From IMG/VR virus record IMGVR_UViG_3300036846_000278, positions 1-42,285 of that record: DNA of 42,285 bases; one strand, given 5' to 3'. Below the pieces are notes generated by a model. That model saw only the letters and a program-made list of their open reading frames with translations. It did not search any database and was not told the DNA's origin. The translations under genes and the position numbers were made by a program. The first letter of the stretch is position 1; every line of letters begins with the position of its first letter. The DNA is from a virus. This document shows positions 12,017-21,930 of this stretch, piece after piece.

Positions 12017-14431
12017 ATGGCTTCAAAGGCTGATAACAAATATTTGACGCAGCAAAACCCCGAAGGTGCTGCTACTGAGCGGCGCGGCTATTGGCAATCA
12101 CAGATCGAAAAATCTAACAAGCGCTGGTATACATTTGAAACTGATGGTGACACAGTTTTAAACCGCTTTATGCTTGAAAGTGGTTATGTTGGCGATAAGT
12201 ACAACATATTATATTCGTCCACAGAGACAATCAAGCCAAGTCTGTACGGGCAAACGCCTAAGGTGCAGTGTAAAACCCGACAGCAAGACACCGAAGATAA
12301 CATTAAAGTCGCTGCGGCTATGTTGCTTGAGCAGATCGGGCAATATGCAGTCGATATGCTTGATTTTGACTATGTTATGCAGAATTGTGTCGCTGATTAT
12401 TGCTTACCCGGTTTAGGGGTTGCGTGGGTTCGCTATGATCCCAAATTTTCCAAGAAGCCTGTTAATGATAATGATGATGAAGAGGCACAAGCCGAAGGTG
12501 CTATTCAGGAAACATTGACGTTTGAAGGTTTAGCGCTTGATTATGTCACATTTAAGGATTTTCGGTGCGGGTTAGCGCGCAATTGGTTTGAAGTTCCTTG
12601 GGTTTCGCGTAAGGTGTACTTTTCCAAGTCCCAAGCTACTGAGAGATTTGGGAAAGAGAAAGCCAACAAGCTGAAATATAGCTTTAATGCACAGAATATC
12701 AAGAATAGGACTGGTGAGCGGTCTAACTCTGATGATGGCGCGACTAAACAAGCGATTATCTATGAGATATGGGATAAAGTTAATCTCGAGGTTGTATGGT
12801 ATTCGGATGATTACGAAGATGACGTAATTGATGAAGTTGATGATCCATATAAGCTTGAAAACTTCTTTCCATGTCCACGCCCATTAAGGGCTGTATGGTC
12901 GCCGAGAAGCTTTATCCCGAAAGCGCTCTATAGTCAGTATAAGCCACAAGCTGCGGAGCTTGATCGGCTGACAGAGCGTATACGCTATCTGACAGAGGCA
13001 TTAAAGGTCCGTGGTTTGTATGACGGATCGCAACCGAATTTGTCTAATGTGCTGGATGGTCCCGGCAATAAGATGATCCCTATTCAGGATTGGACGGGGT
13101 TCATGGGAAATGGGGGACTTGAGGGTGTCGTTCAGTGGGTTCCTATTAAAGACGTTGTTGAGTGCCTTTCGCAGTTATTCAACCAACGTGAGATATGCAA
13201 AAATGAGATATATGAGATTACTGGCTTTGGCGATATTATGCGGGGGATCAGCAAAGCGAGTGAAACGTTAGGCGCGCAAGAGATTAAGTCTGATTGGGCA
13301 ACTGGTCGCCTTAAGGACATGCAGCGAGAAGTCCAACGGTTTTGCCGGGACATTATTCGGATATTCATAGAACTAGCTGCCGAGCATTTTAGCAAACAGT
13401 CATTAATGCTCTATAGTGGAATTACGATCCCACCGCCAACGCCTGCGGAAGTCCAAGCGGCAAGCCAGTACAAGCAAGCACAAGCACAGTTTCCGCAGCA
13501 ACAGCAGCAATATGCGCAGATGGCGCAACAGGCTCAGGCTCAGGGACAACCACCGCCGCCACCACCGCAACCCCCACAAGCGCCACCACCGCCGCAAGGG
13601 GAAGTCATACGACAGATGTTTGACAAGGTAGTGGCACTCATAAAGAAAGATAAATTACGGGTTGCTGCAATAGGGATTGAAACAGATTCTACGATCCTGC
13701 CTGATGAACAGAAGGAACGTGAGGATCGGATGCAATTCCTGTCAAGTATGGGGGCATTCTTACAGCAAGCCGCGCCTTTAGCCATGCAATTCCCTGATAT
13801 GCGGGGATTGCTAGGCGGTATAATGATGTTCACATTAAGGACATTTAGTGCCTCTAGGCCGCTTGAAAAAGAGTTTGAGAACTTCCAAGCGAAATTGCAA
13901 GCTGCACCACCTACACCACCACCGGGACAGAACGATGCGGGACAAGCTGCACAAGCGGTTGCGCAGATCAAGGCGCAGAATGATGCTCAAATCGCCGGAC
14001 AGCAAGATCAAACCAAGCGATACGAAATCGACAACCATACCCAAAACGAAAGACTAAAGCTGCAACAGGATCATGAGTTCCGTATGGGACAATTGAGCTT
14101 GCAATCACAACAGAACGATTTGCAGAGCAAGAAGCTCGGGCTTGATACGCTTGGTGAAGAACGTGCGCATGATTTGGAGAAGCAACGGACTGCCGTTGCT
14201 GCCGCGCATGAAATGACAGCATTAACAACGGGCCATGCTCAAGATGCCGTACAAGCGGAATTGGATCGCCAGCATGAAGCACAACAGAATGAAGCTGATC
14301 GGCAAAATGATGGTGATATAGCGCAATTGGGGCAAGAATATCAGAATGAGCGGATTGGTATTAAGCAAGCACATCAACTAGAAATGGAAGATAAAAAGGG
14401 TGTGCCGGGTGGTGATGGTGGAAACGGATAG
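12017..14431 (+). CDS. Portal protein, 804 aa
   Basis: Probable dodecameric portal of the podovirus (P22-like) class, the DNA gate at the head vertex and docking site for terminase. Evidence is its size, its place after terL and before scaffold and coat genes, and an N-terminal region ([32 protein letters not shown]) typical of large portals. Mid-protein [21 protein letters not shown] and the helix-rich core suit the portal stem. Around residues 490-540 there is a Gln- and Pro-rich linker with poly-Pro, and the last 200 residues form a long Gln-rich helical tail, perhaps the barrel. Start ATG 12017 has GAGGG upstream; a TTG 14 codons earlier is less likely. Confidence 0.8.
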   Translation: MASKADNKYLTQQNPEGAATERRGYWQSQIEKSNKRWYTFETDGDTVLNRFMLESGYVGDKYNILYSSTETIKPSLYGQTPKVQCKTRQQDTEDNIKVAAAMLLEQIGQYAVDMLDFDYVMQNCVADYCLPGLGVAWVRYDPKFSKKPVNDNDDEEAQAEGAIQETLTFEGLALDYVTFKDFRCGLARNWFEVPWVSRKVYFSKSQATERFGKEKANKLKYSFNAQNIKNRTGERSNSDDGATKQAIIYEIWDKVNLEVVWYSDDYEDDVIDEVDDPYKLENFFPCPRPLRAVWSPRSFIPKALYSQYKPQAAELDRLTERIRYLTEALKVRGLYDGSQPNLSNVLDGPGNKMIPIQDWTGFMGNGGLEGVVQWVPIKDVVECLSQLFNQREICKNEIYEITGFGDIMRGISKASETLGAQEIKSDWATGRLKDMQREVQRFCRDIIRIFIELAAEHFSKQSLMLYSGITIPPPTPAEVQAASQYKQAQAQFPQQQQQYAQMAQQAQAQGQPPPPPPQPPQAPPPPQGEVIRQMFDKVVALIKKDKLRVAAIGIETDSTILPDEQKEREDRMQFLSSMGAFLQQAAPLAMQFPDMRGLLGGIMMFTLRTFSASRPLEKEFENFQAKLQAAPPTPPPGQNDAGQAAQAVAQIKAQNDAQIAGQQDQTKRYEIDNHTQNERLKLQQDHEFRMGQLSLQSQQNDLQSKKLGLDTLGEERAHDLEKQRTAVAAAHEMTALTTGHAQDAVQAELDRQHEAQQNEADRQNDGDIAQLGQEYQNERIGIKQAHQLEMEDKKGVPGGDGGNG

Positions 14432-14442
14432 GAGTAAGGGTT

Positions 14443-14592
14443 ATGCCACTTAAAAAGGGTAAGAGCCAGCCTGTTATATCGGGTAACATTAAAGAAATGG
14501 TCAAAGCTGGATACCCTCAGAAACAAGCTGTAGCTGCATCACTTAATCAAGCTGGTAAATCGAAACCGCCGCAAGGGAAAAAGGGTAAATGA
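14443..14592 (+). CDS. Small basic protein behind the portal, 49 aa
   Basis: The frame runs from ATG 14443 (GGAG 8 nt upstream) to TGA 14592, which overlaps the next start (ATGA). It begins [20 protein letters not shown] and continues with [17 protein letters not shown] and a Lys-rich tail. This pattern (a Lys-rich start, xNIxEMVxAG, PQKQAVAxALxxA) is common in small phage proteins next to portal and capsid genes, with no known function. It is short enough to be missed by gene finders. Confidence 0.75.
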   Translation: MPLKKGKSQPVISGNIKEMVKAGYPQKQAVAASLNQAGKSKPPQGKKGK

Positions 14593-14966
14593 CAGACTTA
14601 TTTGAATATCCAGCGGACCATGTAGGGACACGACACTATGTCAGTGTTCGCGGGTATTCACGGTCTATACCGAGGTATAAGACTTTTCGCGGAACGGATG
14701 GCTATAATCGTGTGTTGCCTGAGTTCGGCGGGGTTGAACAGCCTTATACTTCGGATAGCCCGTTTATAATGCCCGATAAGCAGCCGTATGTGTCCCCTAT
14801 GGATGGATCGTACATAACAAGCCGTTCTGCCCATAGGGAACATATGCGTAAACATAATGCAGTGGAATGCGGTGATAGACCTGTTGGTGAGCTTAAACCA
14901 CAACAAGGGCGAAAGCTTTCGGGTAGAGATATTGCTGACGTGATACGTTCGCTTGGAGGTCATTAA
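14589..14966 (+). CDS. Unknown protein in the head operon, 125 aa
   Basis: I do not recognise it. The sequence is rich in Tyr, Arg and Pro ([20 protein letters not shown], then [32 protein letters not shown]) and looks extended rather than globular. [17 protein letters not shown] resembles a pattern I know from small phage proteins encoded near portal or scaffold genes. It has no membrane segment. Both its start and stop overlap neighbouring genes (ATGA and TAATG), with a YATTAATR site forming the second junction. A minor head component or assembly factor is the likely role. Confidence 0.65.
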   Translation: MTDLFEYPADHVGTRHYVSVRGYSRSIPRYKTFRGTDGYNRVLPEFGGVEQPYTSDSPFIMPDKQPYVSPMDGSYITSRSAHREHMRKHNAVECGDRPVGELKPQQGRKLSGRDIADVIRSLGGH

Positions 14967-16141
14967 TGGCTGGTATTGACGACATTGACATTACCAAGGA
15001 TTTAAACGGCGTCCCCGCGCAGGGTGATGCGGTTCCGGTCAATCAGCAACCGCCGCCGCAGGATGCGCCAGACGGGGACAAGCCCGAACCGCGCAAGAGC
15101 CTCAGGGACACGCTCAGTGATGCGTTCCGGGGTGAGGAAGCGCCCAAGGTTGAGCCAGCGCCGGAGAAGCCCGCAGAGCCGGTTAAGCCGGTTGATGCCC
15201 CCGAACTGGTCAAGGTCGGCGATCGCTTTCATCGGCGTGACGGTAGCTTTGCCTCCAAGGAGGAAATCGACGCTTTTACCGCTGGCGATAAGCCGCAAGG
15301 CGAAGCCCCCGCCGCGCCAGCCCTGCCACCATGGGCGGATAAACTCACAGACCTAGAAAAACAGCAATTCCATGCGCTTCCTGCGGAAACTCGGCAATTC
15401 GTCGAGCGGACAATGGAAGGCATGAATAAACGCGGAGAGCAATACAACGAATATGCATTAATAGATCAGGTTATAAACCCGCGTAAAGAGGGATGGGCCA
15501 ACAACGGTATGACTCCGTTAGTGGCTATTAATAACCTTCTAGCTTTGTCAGATTTCGCTGGACGCGATCCCGGTCAATTTGTGTTATGGTTTTCAGACCA
15601 GCACAGATTAAACCTCGATCAACTCCTAGACGCTCGGGATGCCGCTAAAAACGGTCAGCCTAATAATCCGCAAATCAATGGTTTGCAACAGGAGATAGCG
15701 CAACTTAAAAACGTCATTAATGGTTTTGCTGACACATCGGCGCAGCAACAGCAGGTTAATCATATGCGTACGGTGCAGATGTTTGCTGATGAGAAAGATG
15801 CGAATGGAAACATAGCGCATCCGTATTTCGGTGAACTGGCCGACGATATTGCTAATCATGTCATGTTGATCCGGCAACAACAGCCTTACTTGCCAGAGCA
15901 TGATATTCTTAAAGCCGCTTATGACTTTGCATCGTTTAACAATCCAGTTGTTCGTAATGCATTACAGCAGTCAAGAGCGCAGGCTGATAAGAGTAAAAAT
16001 GCGCAAGAAGCGACTCGGGCGCGACAGGTGGGAGTTTCTATTAATGGCGGTCCCGCAGGGGATACAAGCAAGCAGCCTATAAATGCAAACCGAACCCTCC
16101 GTGAAACTCTTGTTCATGCGTTTAATCAGGCGCAGGAATGA
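14966..16141 (+). CDS. Probable scaffolding protein, 391 aa
   Basis: The position directly before the coat gene and the composition suggest the capsid scaffold. The first 110 residues are acidic, Pro-rich and disordered (DGDKPEPRKSLRDTLSDAF, PAEPVKPVDAPELV). They are followed by helical segments (TDLEKQQFHALPAETRQFVERTMEG) and a coiled-coil region (INGLQQEIAQLKNVINGFADTS). The short C-terminal end (TLRETLVHAFNQ) may be the coat-binding helix; a matching SLRDTLSDAF occurs near the N-terminus. The first 350 bases are GC-rich and the rest AT-rich, an abrupt change within one gene. Confidence 0.7.
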   Translation: MAGIDDIDITKDLNGVPAQGDAVPVNQQPPPQDAPDGDKPEPRKSLRDTLSDAFRGEEAPKVEPAPEKPAEPVKPVDAPELVKVGDRFHRRDGSFASKEEIDAFTAGDKPQGEAPAAPALPPWADKLTDLEKQQFHALPAETRQFVERTMEGMNKRGEQYNEYALIDQVINPRKEGWANNGMTPLVAINNLLALSDFAGRDPGQFVLWFSDQHRLNLDQLLDARDAAKNGQPNNPQINGLQQEIAQLKNVINGFADTSAQQQQVNHMRTVQMFADEKDANGNIAHPYFGELADDIANHVMLIRQQQPYLPEHDILKAAYDFASFNNPVVRNALQQSRAQADKSKNAQEATRARQVGVSINGGPAGDTSKQPINANRTLRETLVHAFNQAQE

Positions 16142-16159
16142 AATTAGGAAGGATCGGCT

Positions 16160-17128
16160 ATGGCTAGTCCCAATGTTAGCGAGATCGTCACAACGACTCT
16201 TGAATGGCGTAGCAAACAACTTGCTGATAACGTTACCAACAATAACGCGCTATTAAAGCGCTTGCAAGATAAAGGCAAGATAAAGCCGACTGATGGCGGT
16301 AATCGCATTATGCAAGAGCTGGAATACGGGCAGAACGGAACGTTCACATGGTATTCTGGCTATGATACCCTTAATATCGCGCCTAGTGATGTGCTGACCG
16401 CCGCTGAGTATGACTGGAAACAGGCTGCGGTTGCGGTCACAATGTCTGGATTGGAGGAATTGCAGAATAGTGGTCAAGAGCGGGTTATAGACTTGCTAGA
16501 GGCTCGTATTAACAATGCTGAAACAACCATGCAGAACAGCATGGCTGCTGCCGTCTACGGTGATGGTACAGCCGCAGCCGGTAAAGCAATCGGTGGATTG
16601 GGCTTGTTGGTTGCTGACACTGGTGTCGGTGTTGTGGGTGGCATTGATAGTACAGCTTGGCCGTTTTGGGCTAGTCACAAATTCGCGGCAGTTGCCGATG
16701 GTGGCGCAGCGGCGACAACGGCCAATATGCTTAATTACATGAATAAAATGTGGCTTAATCTAGTTCGTGGTACAGATAAGCCAGATTTGATTGTGGCTGA
16801 TAATGCTTTCTACTTGCTTTATTGGGGCGCATTATTGCCTAATCAGCGGTTTACATCACCGGATATGGCTCAGGCTGGTTTTGAAAGCCTTAAGTATATG
16901 AGCGCTGATGTTGTGTTCGATGGCGGTATGGGTGGTGCCTGTCCAGCGAACCATATGTTTTTCTTGAACACGAAATACATATACCTACGCCCGCATACAA
17001 ATAGGCAATACGTGCCATTGTCGCCGGATCGCTACACGAACAATCAGGATGCTTTCGTCAAGTTGATTGGGTGGGCTGGCAACATGACTACATCAGGACG
17101 TAAGTTCCAGGGTGTATTAATAGCATAA
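16160..17128 (+). CDS. Major capsid protein, 322 aa
   Basis: A coat protein by position (after scaffold, before adaptor genes), length and sequence style. The N-terminal helix region (VSEIVTTTLEWRSKQLADNVTNNNALLKRL) precedes GGNRIMQELEYGQN, TFTWYSGYDTLNIAPSDVLTAAEYDWK and a long helix with AVTMSGLEELQNSG, as in HK97-fold coats of P22- and epsilon15-like podoviruses. The rest contains Gly-rich loops (YGDGTAAAGKAIGGLG) and the C-terminal QRFTSPDMAQAGFESLKYMSADVVFDGG. The ribosome-binding site GGAAGG is strong. The name rests on resemblance and context only. Confidence 0.85.
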   Translation: MASPNVSEIVTTTLEWRSKQLADNVTNNNALLKRLQDKGKIKPTDGGNRIMQELEYGQNGTFTWYSGYDTLNIAPSDVLTAAEYDWKQAAVAVTMSGLEELQNSGQERVIDLLEARINNAETTMQNSMAAAVYGDGTAAAGKAIGGLGLLVADTGVGVVGGIDSTAWPFWASHKFAAVADGGAAATTANMLNYMNKMWLNLVRGTDKPDLIVADNAFYLLYWGALLPNQRFTSPDMAQAGFESLKYMSADVVFDGGMGGACPANHMFFLNTKYIYLRPHTNRQYVPLSPDRYTNNQDAFVKLIGWAGNMTTSGRKFQGVLIA

Positions 17129-17224
17129 CGTCGAGCATTTGCCCCCGCTCGGTGTTGGGTGTTGCCGGGGAAGGATTGGTTCCCTCCGTTACTATCCCCG
17201 GCAACACTATTAATGGAGTTCAAA

Positions 17225-17896
17225 ATGGCTGGTAATTCATCAATTGAAGGCTTGGCTCCCGGTCCAGATGGCACGCTATTACGGTTTATGTATGATAGCG
17301 CCAAGAATGAATATGCATCTGTAGCCGAGGGTAGAGCTATATTTGATACCGTTTTGTATGTGGATGTTATTGCGCCGGGCCAAATGGCAAGTACGCCTCG
17401 CTTTGAGCTTGAGCGCGTATGGTCGCCGCAATCTTTAGCTGCGTTGGGATTGGTCGAACCTAGCCAAAAGACGCATAAATATGTTGAATTTCAAGAGCAG
17501 ATCGAAAAGTTTAAACGTCTTGAAGGCGATCAGGATTTGGGTGGTACGCCGCTTAAAATGTGGCCGCGTATTGATCGTGGTCTGGCCTCGACGTTGGCAG
17601 CTATTAATATTCATTCGGTCGAAGCCTTGGCGGCGATACCCGATAGCAGCCTTGACCGGATCGGTATGGGTGCAATGGAATTGCGGGAACAGGCGCGGTC
17701 TTTCTTGAATGTCGCTCTGGATAGTAAGGACACGTCTGCATTGACTGGGCAAGTATCGGAACTGACAACCGAGAATAAACGTCTGCGCGATGCGCTCGAT
17801 GTTGCAAATGTGCAAGTTCGTGATTTGCAGAAGCAGATCGGTAAATTGTCAGAGAAATCAAGGCTTGCTGATCCCTTAGGGAGTTTTAAGCCATGA
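17225..17896 (+). CDS. Head-associated protein with HhH-like and coiled-coil parts, 223 aa
   Basis: I start at ATG 17225 with GGAG 8 nt upstream, inside a spacer carrying a YATTAATR site; the frame is open 22 codons earlier but without a ribosome-binding site. The N-terminal 120 residues are of unknown fold. Residues about 125-165 (STLAAINIHSVEALAAIPDSSLDRIGMGAMELREQA) look like a helix-hairpin-helix motif, as used for DNA contact. A coiled coil follows (LTTENKRLRDALDVANVQVRDL). It sits between the coat and adaptor genes. A vertex, decoration or head-completion role is plausible. Confidence 0.65.
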   Translation: MAGNSSIEGLAPGPDGTLLRFMYDSAKNEYASVAEGRAIFDTVLYVDVIAPGQMASTPRFELERVWSPQSLAALGLVEPSQKTHKYVEFQEQIEKFKRLEGDQDLGGTPLKMWPRIDRGLASTLAAINIHSVEALAAIPDSSLDRIGMGAMELREQARSFLNVALDSKDTSALTGQVSELTTENKRLRDALDVANVQVRDLQKQIGKLSEKSRLADPLGSFKP

Positions 17897-18609
17897 CACT
17901 ATTTACTATAGTGCAATCTGTTATGGACAGCAATGGGTGGCAACAGCCTGTTACTGCGGTTTCGTCGTCTATAGATCAGAACATGCGTCAGAGCTTTGCG
18001 CTGTGTAATAAATCATTGCAGTCAGTATCCTTTAAAAAGGATTGGCCGACACTTATACGTGAATATACGTTCTATACAGTTGTAGATCAACCTACATATC
18101 CATTGCCTGCGGACTTTCATCATTTGGTTGCGCCAAGCGCTTGGAATGCTGCGCAATATTATGCGATGAAAGGTTCGTTGACCTCTATGCAATGGTATAG
18201 ACGAGTTATTAATGGTTTCCTTGATTGGCGTTCGGGTTTTCGTTTGGATACTGTTGGAAAGACATTTCAGATTTCACCGACGCCTAGTGCTCCGCTGGAA
18301 ATCGTATTTATGTACGTAACTAATCTGATTGCAAATGACGTAAACGGTGTAGCGATACCAAAATTTGCTCAGGATACAGATGTACCATTAATAGACGAAG
18401 ACTTAGTGGAGTTAGATTTTAATTGGCGTTGGCGTCAGAAAAAGGGTTTGGATTTCTCTGCCGAGATAGCCGAATTAACGGGAACGATGAATACTCGTAT
18501 GGCGCAATATCTTGGCATGGGTGAGCTTAGAGTTGGTGGTGATGGGTTCTATAACGCTCCGATCACGCAGCCGATGACGGGTGATTATTGGCCTCAGTTT
18601 ACGAGCTAA
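17893..18609 (+). CDS. Head-tail adaptor protein, 238 aa
   Basis: The sequence fits podoviral adaptors that sit under the portal: DWPTLIREYTFYTVVDQPTYPLP, then DFHHLVAPSAWNAAQYY, the QWYRRVINGF helix, and a C-terminal region with EDLVELDFNWRWRQKKGLDFSAE. The YPLPADFHHLV pattern is characteristic of P22-like/BPP-1-like adaptors. Start ATG overlaps the stop of the previous gene (ATGA). It would join portal and tail hub and plug the head after packaging, by analogy with P22 gp4. Confidence 0.8.
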   Translation: MTLFTIVQSVMDSNGWQQPVTAVSSSIDQNMRQSFALCNKSLQSVSFKKDWPTLIREYTFYTVVDQPTYPLPADFHHLVAPSAWNAAQYYAMKGSLTSMQWYRRVINGFLDWRSGFRLDTVGKTFQISPTPSAPLEIVFMYVTNLIANDVNGVAIPKFAQDTDVPLIDEDLVELDFNWRWRQKKGLDFSAEIAELTGTMNTRMAQYLGMGELRVGGDGFYNAPITQPMTGDYWPQFTS

Positions 18610-18612
18610 ATT

Positions 18613-20172
18613 ATGGCTGCTAGGCAATCACCAATAAACACACAACAACGGGCAAAGCCGTATGTTATACCCGCGCCTATTGGTGGTTTGAATGGTCGTG
18701 ATGGTCTGGCGGTTATGGATCAGACTGACGCTTATGAAATGTATAATATTCTGCCCGGTACAACATCGTGCAATGTGATGCCGGGATGTACAATCTTTCA
18801 GGCAAATTGTAATGCTCCTGTTACATCATTAGAGGTATTTGCTGGTGGAGCTACGCAGAAGATTATAGCTTTTGCCGGAGCAAATGTTATTGATGTAACA
18901 GTGAATGGCACGCAGAATATTTTAAAATCTGGTATCCATTTGCCGCAAACGCAAGCAACAATGTTTTCAACGGTTGCAGACAGTCATCAGTTCCTGATTA
19001 TTACAACTGGTCAGGATACGCCAATGAGCTTTGATGGGACAGCAATAACGAATTTGGCTATTACTGGTCTTAATGAGCCTGATGTGAATTTGAATTTCGT
19101 CTGTCCGTATCAAGGTCGCTTATTTTGGGGAACGGTTGGGAAGCTTGGTTTTTATTTTCTCCCGCCCGGTCAAATTCAAGGCGCGGCTTCATGGTTTGAT
19201 TTGGGTCAAATGTCGGTGATGGGAGGTTATTTACAAGCTATAGCGACATATTCTGATGATGCTGGAAATGGTCCAAACGATTATATAGTGTTTATCTCTA
19301 GTAGAGGTGAATACTTTATGTATCAGGGTATAGACCCAAGTAATGCAGCGGATTGGACCTTTGTGGGTCGTTATAGGGGCGGTGGGCCTATTGGTCGTAA
19401 ATGTGTTATAGACTATGCTGGTGATATACTTATTCTTACAACCACTGGTGTACAGCAATTTAGCCAGATACGTAAGTATAATGATATTCGCTATGACCTT
19501 ACGCCACTATCTGCAAAGCTAGGTGATATTCTTTTACAGAATAATGTTAATAAAGATATATGGGGCTGGTGTATGCAGCTCTGGCCCGCTGGTGGCATGT
19601 TGATTATTAATACGCCTGTTTCCAATAGTCAGGCTGGTCAGTATTATCAGTTTGCAATGAATACTATTACGCAAGCGTGGGGTTGTCGTAACTCGCGTGA
19701 ATGGGATGCTATTTGCTTTTGCATGTCTGATAAACAGGTTTATTTTGGCCGTTATGATGGTTCAGTTCGTTTGGTTGGCGGATTATATGATAATGGCAAT
19801 ACTATTAATTTTTCGGTGAAACAGGCATATAATTCATTTCAGGAAGAAGGATATAAATTATATCATTGGGCACAGTTTCTTGTGCGTTGTGATGCTCCTG
19901 TTAGCATGTCTGCAACATTGGCTGTTGATTATAAAGAGATAGCCCCGCCGTCGCCAGAATTTGATATTGGTGTTGATGTAGGTGCTGCGTGGGATACCGC
20001 GATATGGGATCAAGTGTCGTGGGGTTATGGATTATATACGCAACGGTGGATCGCAGCATTTGGTAATTATGGGTTTACGGCTGCACATTGGTTAATTGGT
20101 AGCATTGGCGGTGCGACCTTACAATGGTTCTCGACTGAACACGTATATGAGAAAGCGAGCGGTTTGCTATGA
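18613..20172 (+). CDS. Tail hub / DNA-stabilisation protein, 519 aa
   Basis: A beta-rich protein with repeated short strands and Gly/Asp turns (GGLNGRDGLAVMDQTDAYEMYNILPG, FAGANVIDVT, IAFAGA, VFISSRGEYFMYQGIDPS), which suggests a beta-propeller. Its place after the adaptor gene and before ejection proteins corresponds to P22 gp10, the packaged-DNA stabilisation and tail accessory factor. The last 60 residues are aromatic (WDQVSWGYGLYTQRWIAAFGNYG). I rate it as the tail hub or stopper by position and fold impression; direct homology to gp10 is inference. Confidence 0.65.
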   Translation: MAARQSPINTQQRAKPYVIPAPIGGLNGRDGLAVMDQTDAYEMYNILPGTTSCNVMPGCTIFQANCNAPVTSLEVFAGGATQKIIAFAGANVIDVTVNGTQNILKSGIHLPQTQATMFSTVADSHQFLIITTGQDTPMSFDGTAITNLAITGLNEPDVNLNFVCPYQGRLFWGTVGKLGFYFLPPGQIQGAASWFDLGQMSVMGGYLQAIATYSDDAGNGPNDYIVFISSRGEYFMYQGIDPSNAADWTFVGRYRGGGPIGRKCVIDYAGDILILTTTGVQQFSQIRKYNDIRYDLTPLSAKLGDILLQNNVNKDIWGWCMQLWPAGGMLIINTPVSNSQAGQYYQFAMNTITQAWGCRNSREWDAICFCMSDKQVYFGRYDGSVRLVGGLYDNGNTINFSVKQAYNSFQEEGYKLYHWAQFLVRCDAPVSMSATLAVDYKEIAPPSPEFDIGVDVGAAWDTAIWDQVSWGYGLYTQRWIAAFGNYGFTAAHWLIGSIGGATLQWFSTEHVYEKASGLL

Positions 20173-20675
20173 AATGCGTTCCCGCAGGCGAGAATACGGA
20201 ACTAGTTGGCGCGTATGTCGGCGAGAAGAGCGGGTGTGGATTTGAACCTGGAATGTATCAGGCTTTAGCGGTCATTAATGAGAGTGGTGATTTCTGTGCC
20301 GGTGTTGTGGTTAGTGATTTTCGCGGGCATGATTGCCAAATGTCTTGTGCGGCTGAAACGTCTGTAGCGTGGCGCGGCAATGTCCTGAACACGATATTTG
20401 AATATGTTTTTAATCAGCTTGGTTGTGCAAGATGTACGGCTATAACGAAGAAATCTAATAGGCGTACAAGAGAGTTTTTAGAAGGTATAGGATTTCAGTT
20501 AGAAGGAAGGCTGCGTCTTGGTTTTGATGGCATTAAAGATGCCCTTATCTACGGCTTATTGGCGAGCGAGTGCCCCTATATCGCACACGATGATGGGGAT
20601 GCATTGCAAGATGACAGAGCCCAACAAGTTGAGGATGAGACAACTATTAATGATGTCATTACGGCAGTGCATTAA
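20169..20675 (+). CDS. GNAT-like acetyltransferase, 168 aa
   Basis: The C-terminal half carries GNAT features: a helix (NVLNTIFEYVFNQLGCARCTAIT), then NRRTREFLEGIGFQLEGRLRLGFDG and KDALIYGLLASECPY. The GIGFQLEGRLR segment is the usual end of a GNAT fold, where a peptide or small-molecule amine would be acetylated with acetyl-CoA. The acetyl-CoA loop is less clear. The last 40 residues are acidic. It overlaps the hub gene (ATGA). Similar GNAT genes occur in several podoviral structural operons; the substrate is unknown. It may modify a virion or host protein. Confidence 0.75.
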   Translation: MKCVPAGENTELVGAYVGEKSGCGFEPGMYQALAVINESGDFCAGVVVSDFRGHDCQMSCAAETSVAWRGNVLNTIFEYVFNQLGCARCTAITKKSNRRTREFLEGIGFQLEGRLRLGFDGIKDALIYGLLASECPYIAHDDGDALQDDRAQQVEDETTINDVITAVH

Positions 20676-20691
20676 TGAGGACTAGCTTACT

Positions 20692-21918
20692 ATGGGCAAG
20701 TCAACTCCTACAGCGCCAACCGCGCCTAATCCGACGCAGACAACGCAGCAACAGCAAGCGTATAACTTGCAGACTGCGCAGCAAAATGCAGAGCTAAATC
20801 GGGTTAATCAGCAGACTGCGCAAGGATCATTGCAGTATCAGGTAACGGGGACAAATCCCGATGGTACGCCGCAATATACGGCAACGCAGTCTTATAGCCC
20901 GACGCAGCAAGGATTGTATAATTCGCAGACGGGATTGCAGCAATCGCTGTATAATACGGCCAATAATAATTTAGCTGGTCAGGTTAATCAATCGCTGTCG
21001 TCGCCTTATGACATATCGAATTTAGGACAGATACAGTACGGTGCTAGCGGTGCGGCTGGTGGGAGCATTAATAATCAGTATGGTAGTGGTGGACCTATCC
21101 AGACAAGCTTGAATTTTTCCAATCTGCCAGCAATCCCGCAAGCCGGTGATTTTGCGTCCATGGGTCAGCAGATTAATAACTCGGTTTATAACCAAGCGAC
21201 AAGCCGACTTGATCCGCAATGGCAGTTACAACAGCAACAGCTTGCATCTACTTTGGCAGCCAAGGGCGTCACGGAGGGGTCACAAGCGTACCAGAACGCT
21301 ATGGATGAGTTTCAACGCCAAAAGACGGATGCATATAATCAAGCGACTTATTCAGGCATACAGCAGGGAGCGGCAGAACAACAGCAATTGTTCGGTATGG
21401 CATTACAGGGTCGCCAGCAAGGCGTTGCAGAAACCGCAGCGCAAGGACAGTTTGCCAATCAGGCGCAGCAACAAGGTAATCTTCAAAATTTACAAGCGGG
21501 GACGTTCGGTAATACCGCACAGCAACAAGCTTATACGCAGTCATTACAGAATGCGAACCTCAATAATGCAGCGCAAGCGCAGGCGGTTTCACAGTACGGT
21601 ACACAGCGTAATGCGCCTCTTACTGCTCTGTCTTCGTTGTTAGGTAATGTAACTGGCGCCGGTGGGGTGCAGAACCCAAATTATATTAATGCACCACAAG
21701 CGAATGTTGCTGGTGTCAATTATGCTGGAATGGTCCAAGATAATTATGACAATCAGATGAAAGCATATCAACAGCAATTGGCACAACAACAATCAGCACT
21801 CGGCGGATTGTTTGGTTTAGCTGGTAGTGTAGCGAGTGTTATTCCGGGGGTCGGTGCTGCCGGTGGTCTGTTTAGCGGTGGTCTAGGTGGCGGTGGCGGC
21901 GGTGGATGGGCCTTTTGA
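20692..21918 (+). CDS. Gln/Asn-rich virion or ejection protein, 408 aa
   Basis: The protein is strongly enriched in Gln, Asn and Ala (NPTQTTQQQQAYNLQTAQQN, QQNAELNRVNQQTAQGSLQY), with long amphipathic helices and a short Gly-rich tail (GGLFGLAGSVASVIPGVGAAGG followed by poly-Gly). This composition is common in internal virion proteins ejected by podoviruses, which line or cross the host envelope. The Gly- and Val-rich C-terminus could insert into a membrane. GAGG lies 12 nt before ATG 20692. It is the first of three consecutive genes that probably form the ejectosome. Confidence 0.7.
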   Translation: MGKSTPTAPTAPNPTQTTQQQQAYNLQTAQQNAELNRVNQQTAQGSLQYQVTGTNPDGTPQYTATQSYSPTQQGLYNSQTGLQQSLYNTANNNLAGQVNQSLSSPYDISNLGQIQYGASGAAGGSINNQYGSGGPIQTSLNFSNLPAIPQAGDFASMGQQINNSVYNQATSRLDPQWQLQQQQLASTLAAKGVTEGSQAYQNAMDEFQRQKTDAYNQATYSGIQQGAAEQQQLFGMALQGRQQGVAETAAQGQFANQAQQQGNLQNLQAGTFGNTAQQQAYTQSLQNANLNNAAQAQAVSQYGTQRNAPLTALSSLLGNVTGAGGVQNPNYINAPQANVAGVNYAGMVQDNYDNQMKAYQQQLAQQQSALGGLFGLAGSVASVIPGVGAAGGLFSGGLGGGGGGGWAF

Positions 21919-21930
21919 TAGGAGGTATTA

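Noticed and set aside
13132-14282. Minus-strand frames opposite the portal
   Set aside because: They are mirror images of the Gln/Pro-rich portal tail codons and show Leu/Arg/Trp or Cys/Gly runs typical of shadow frames.
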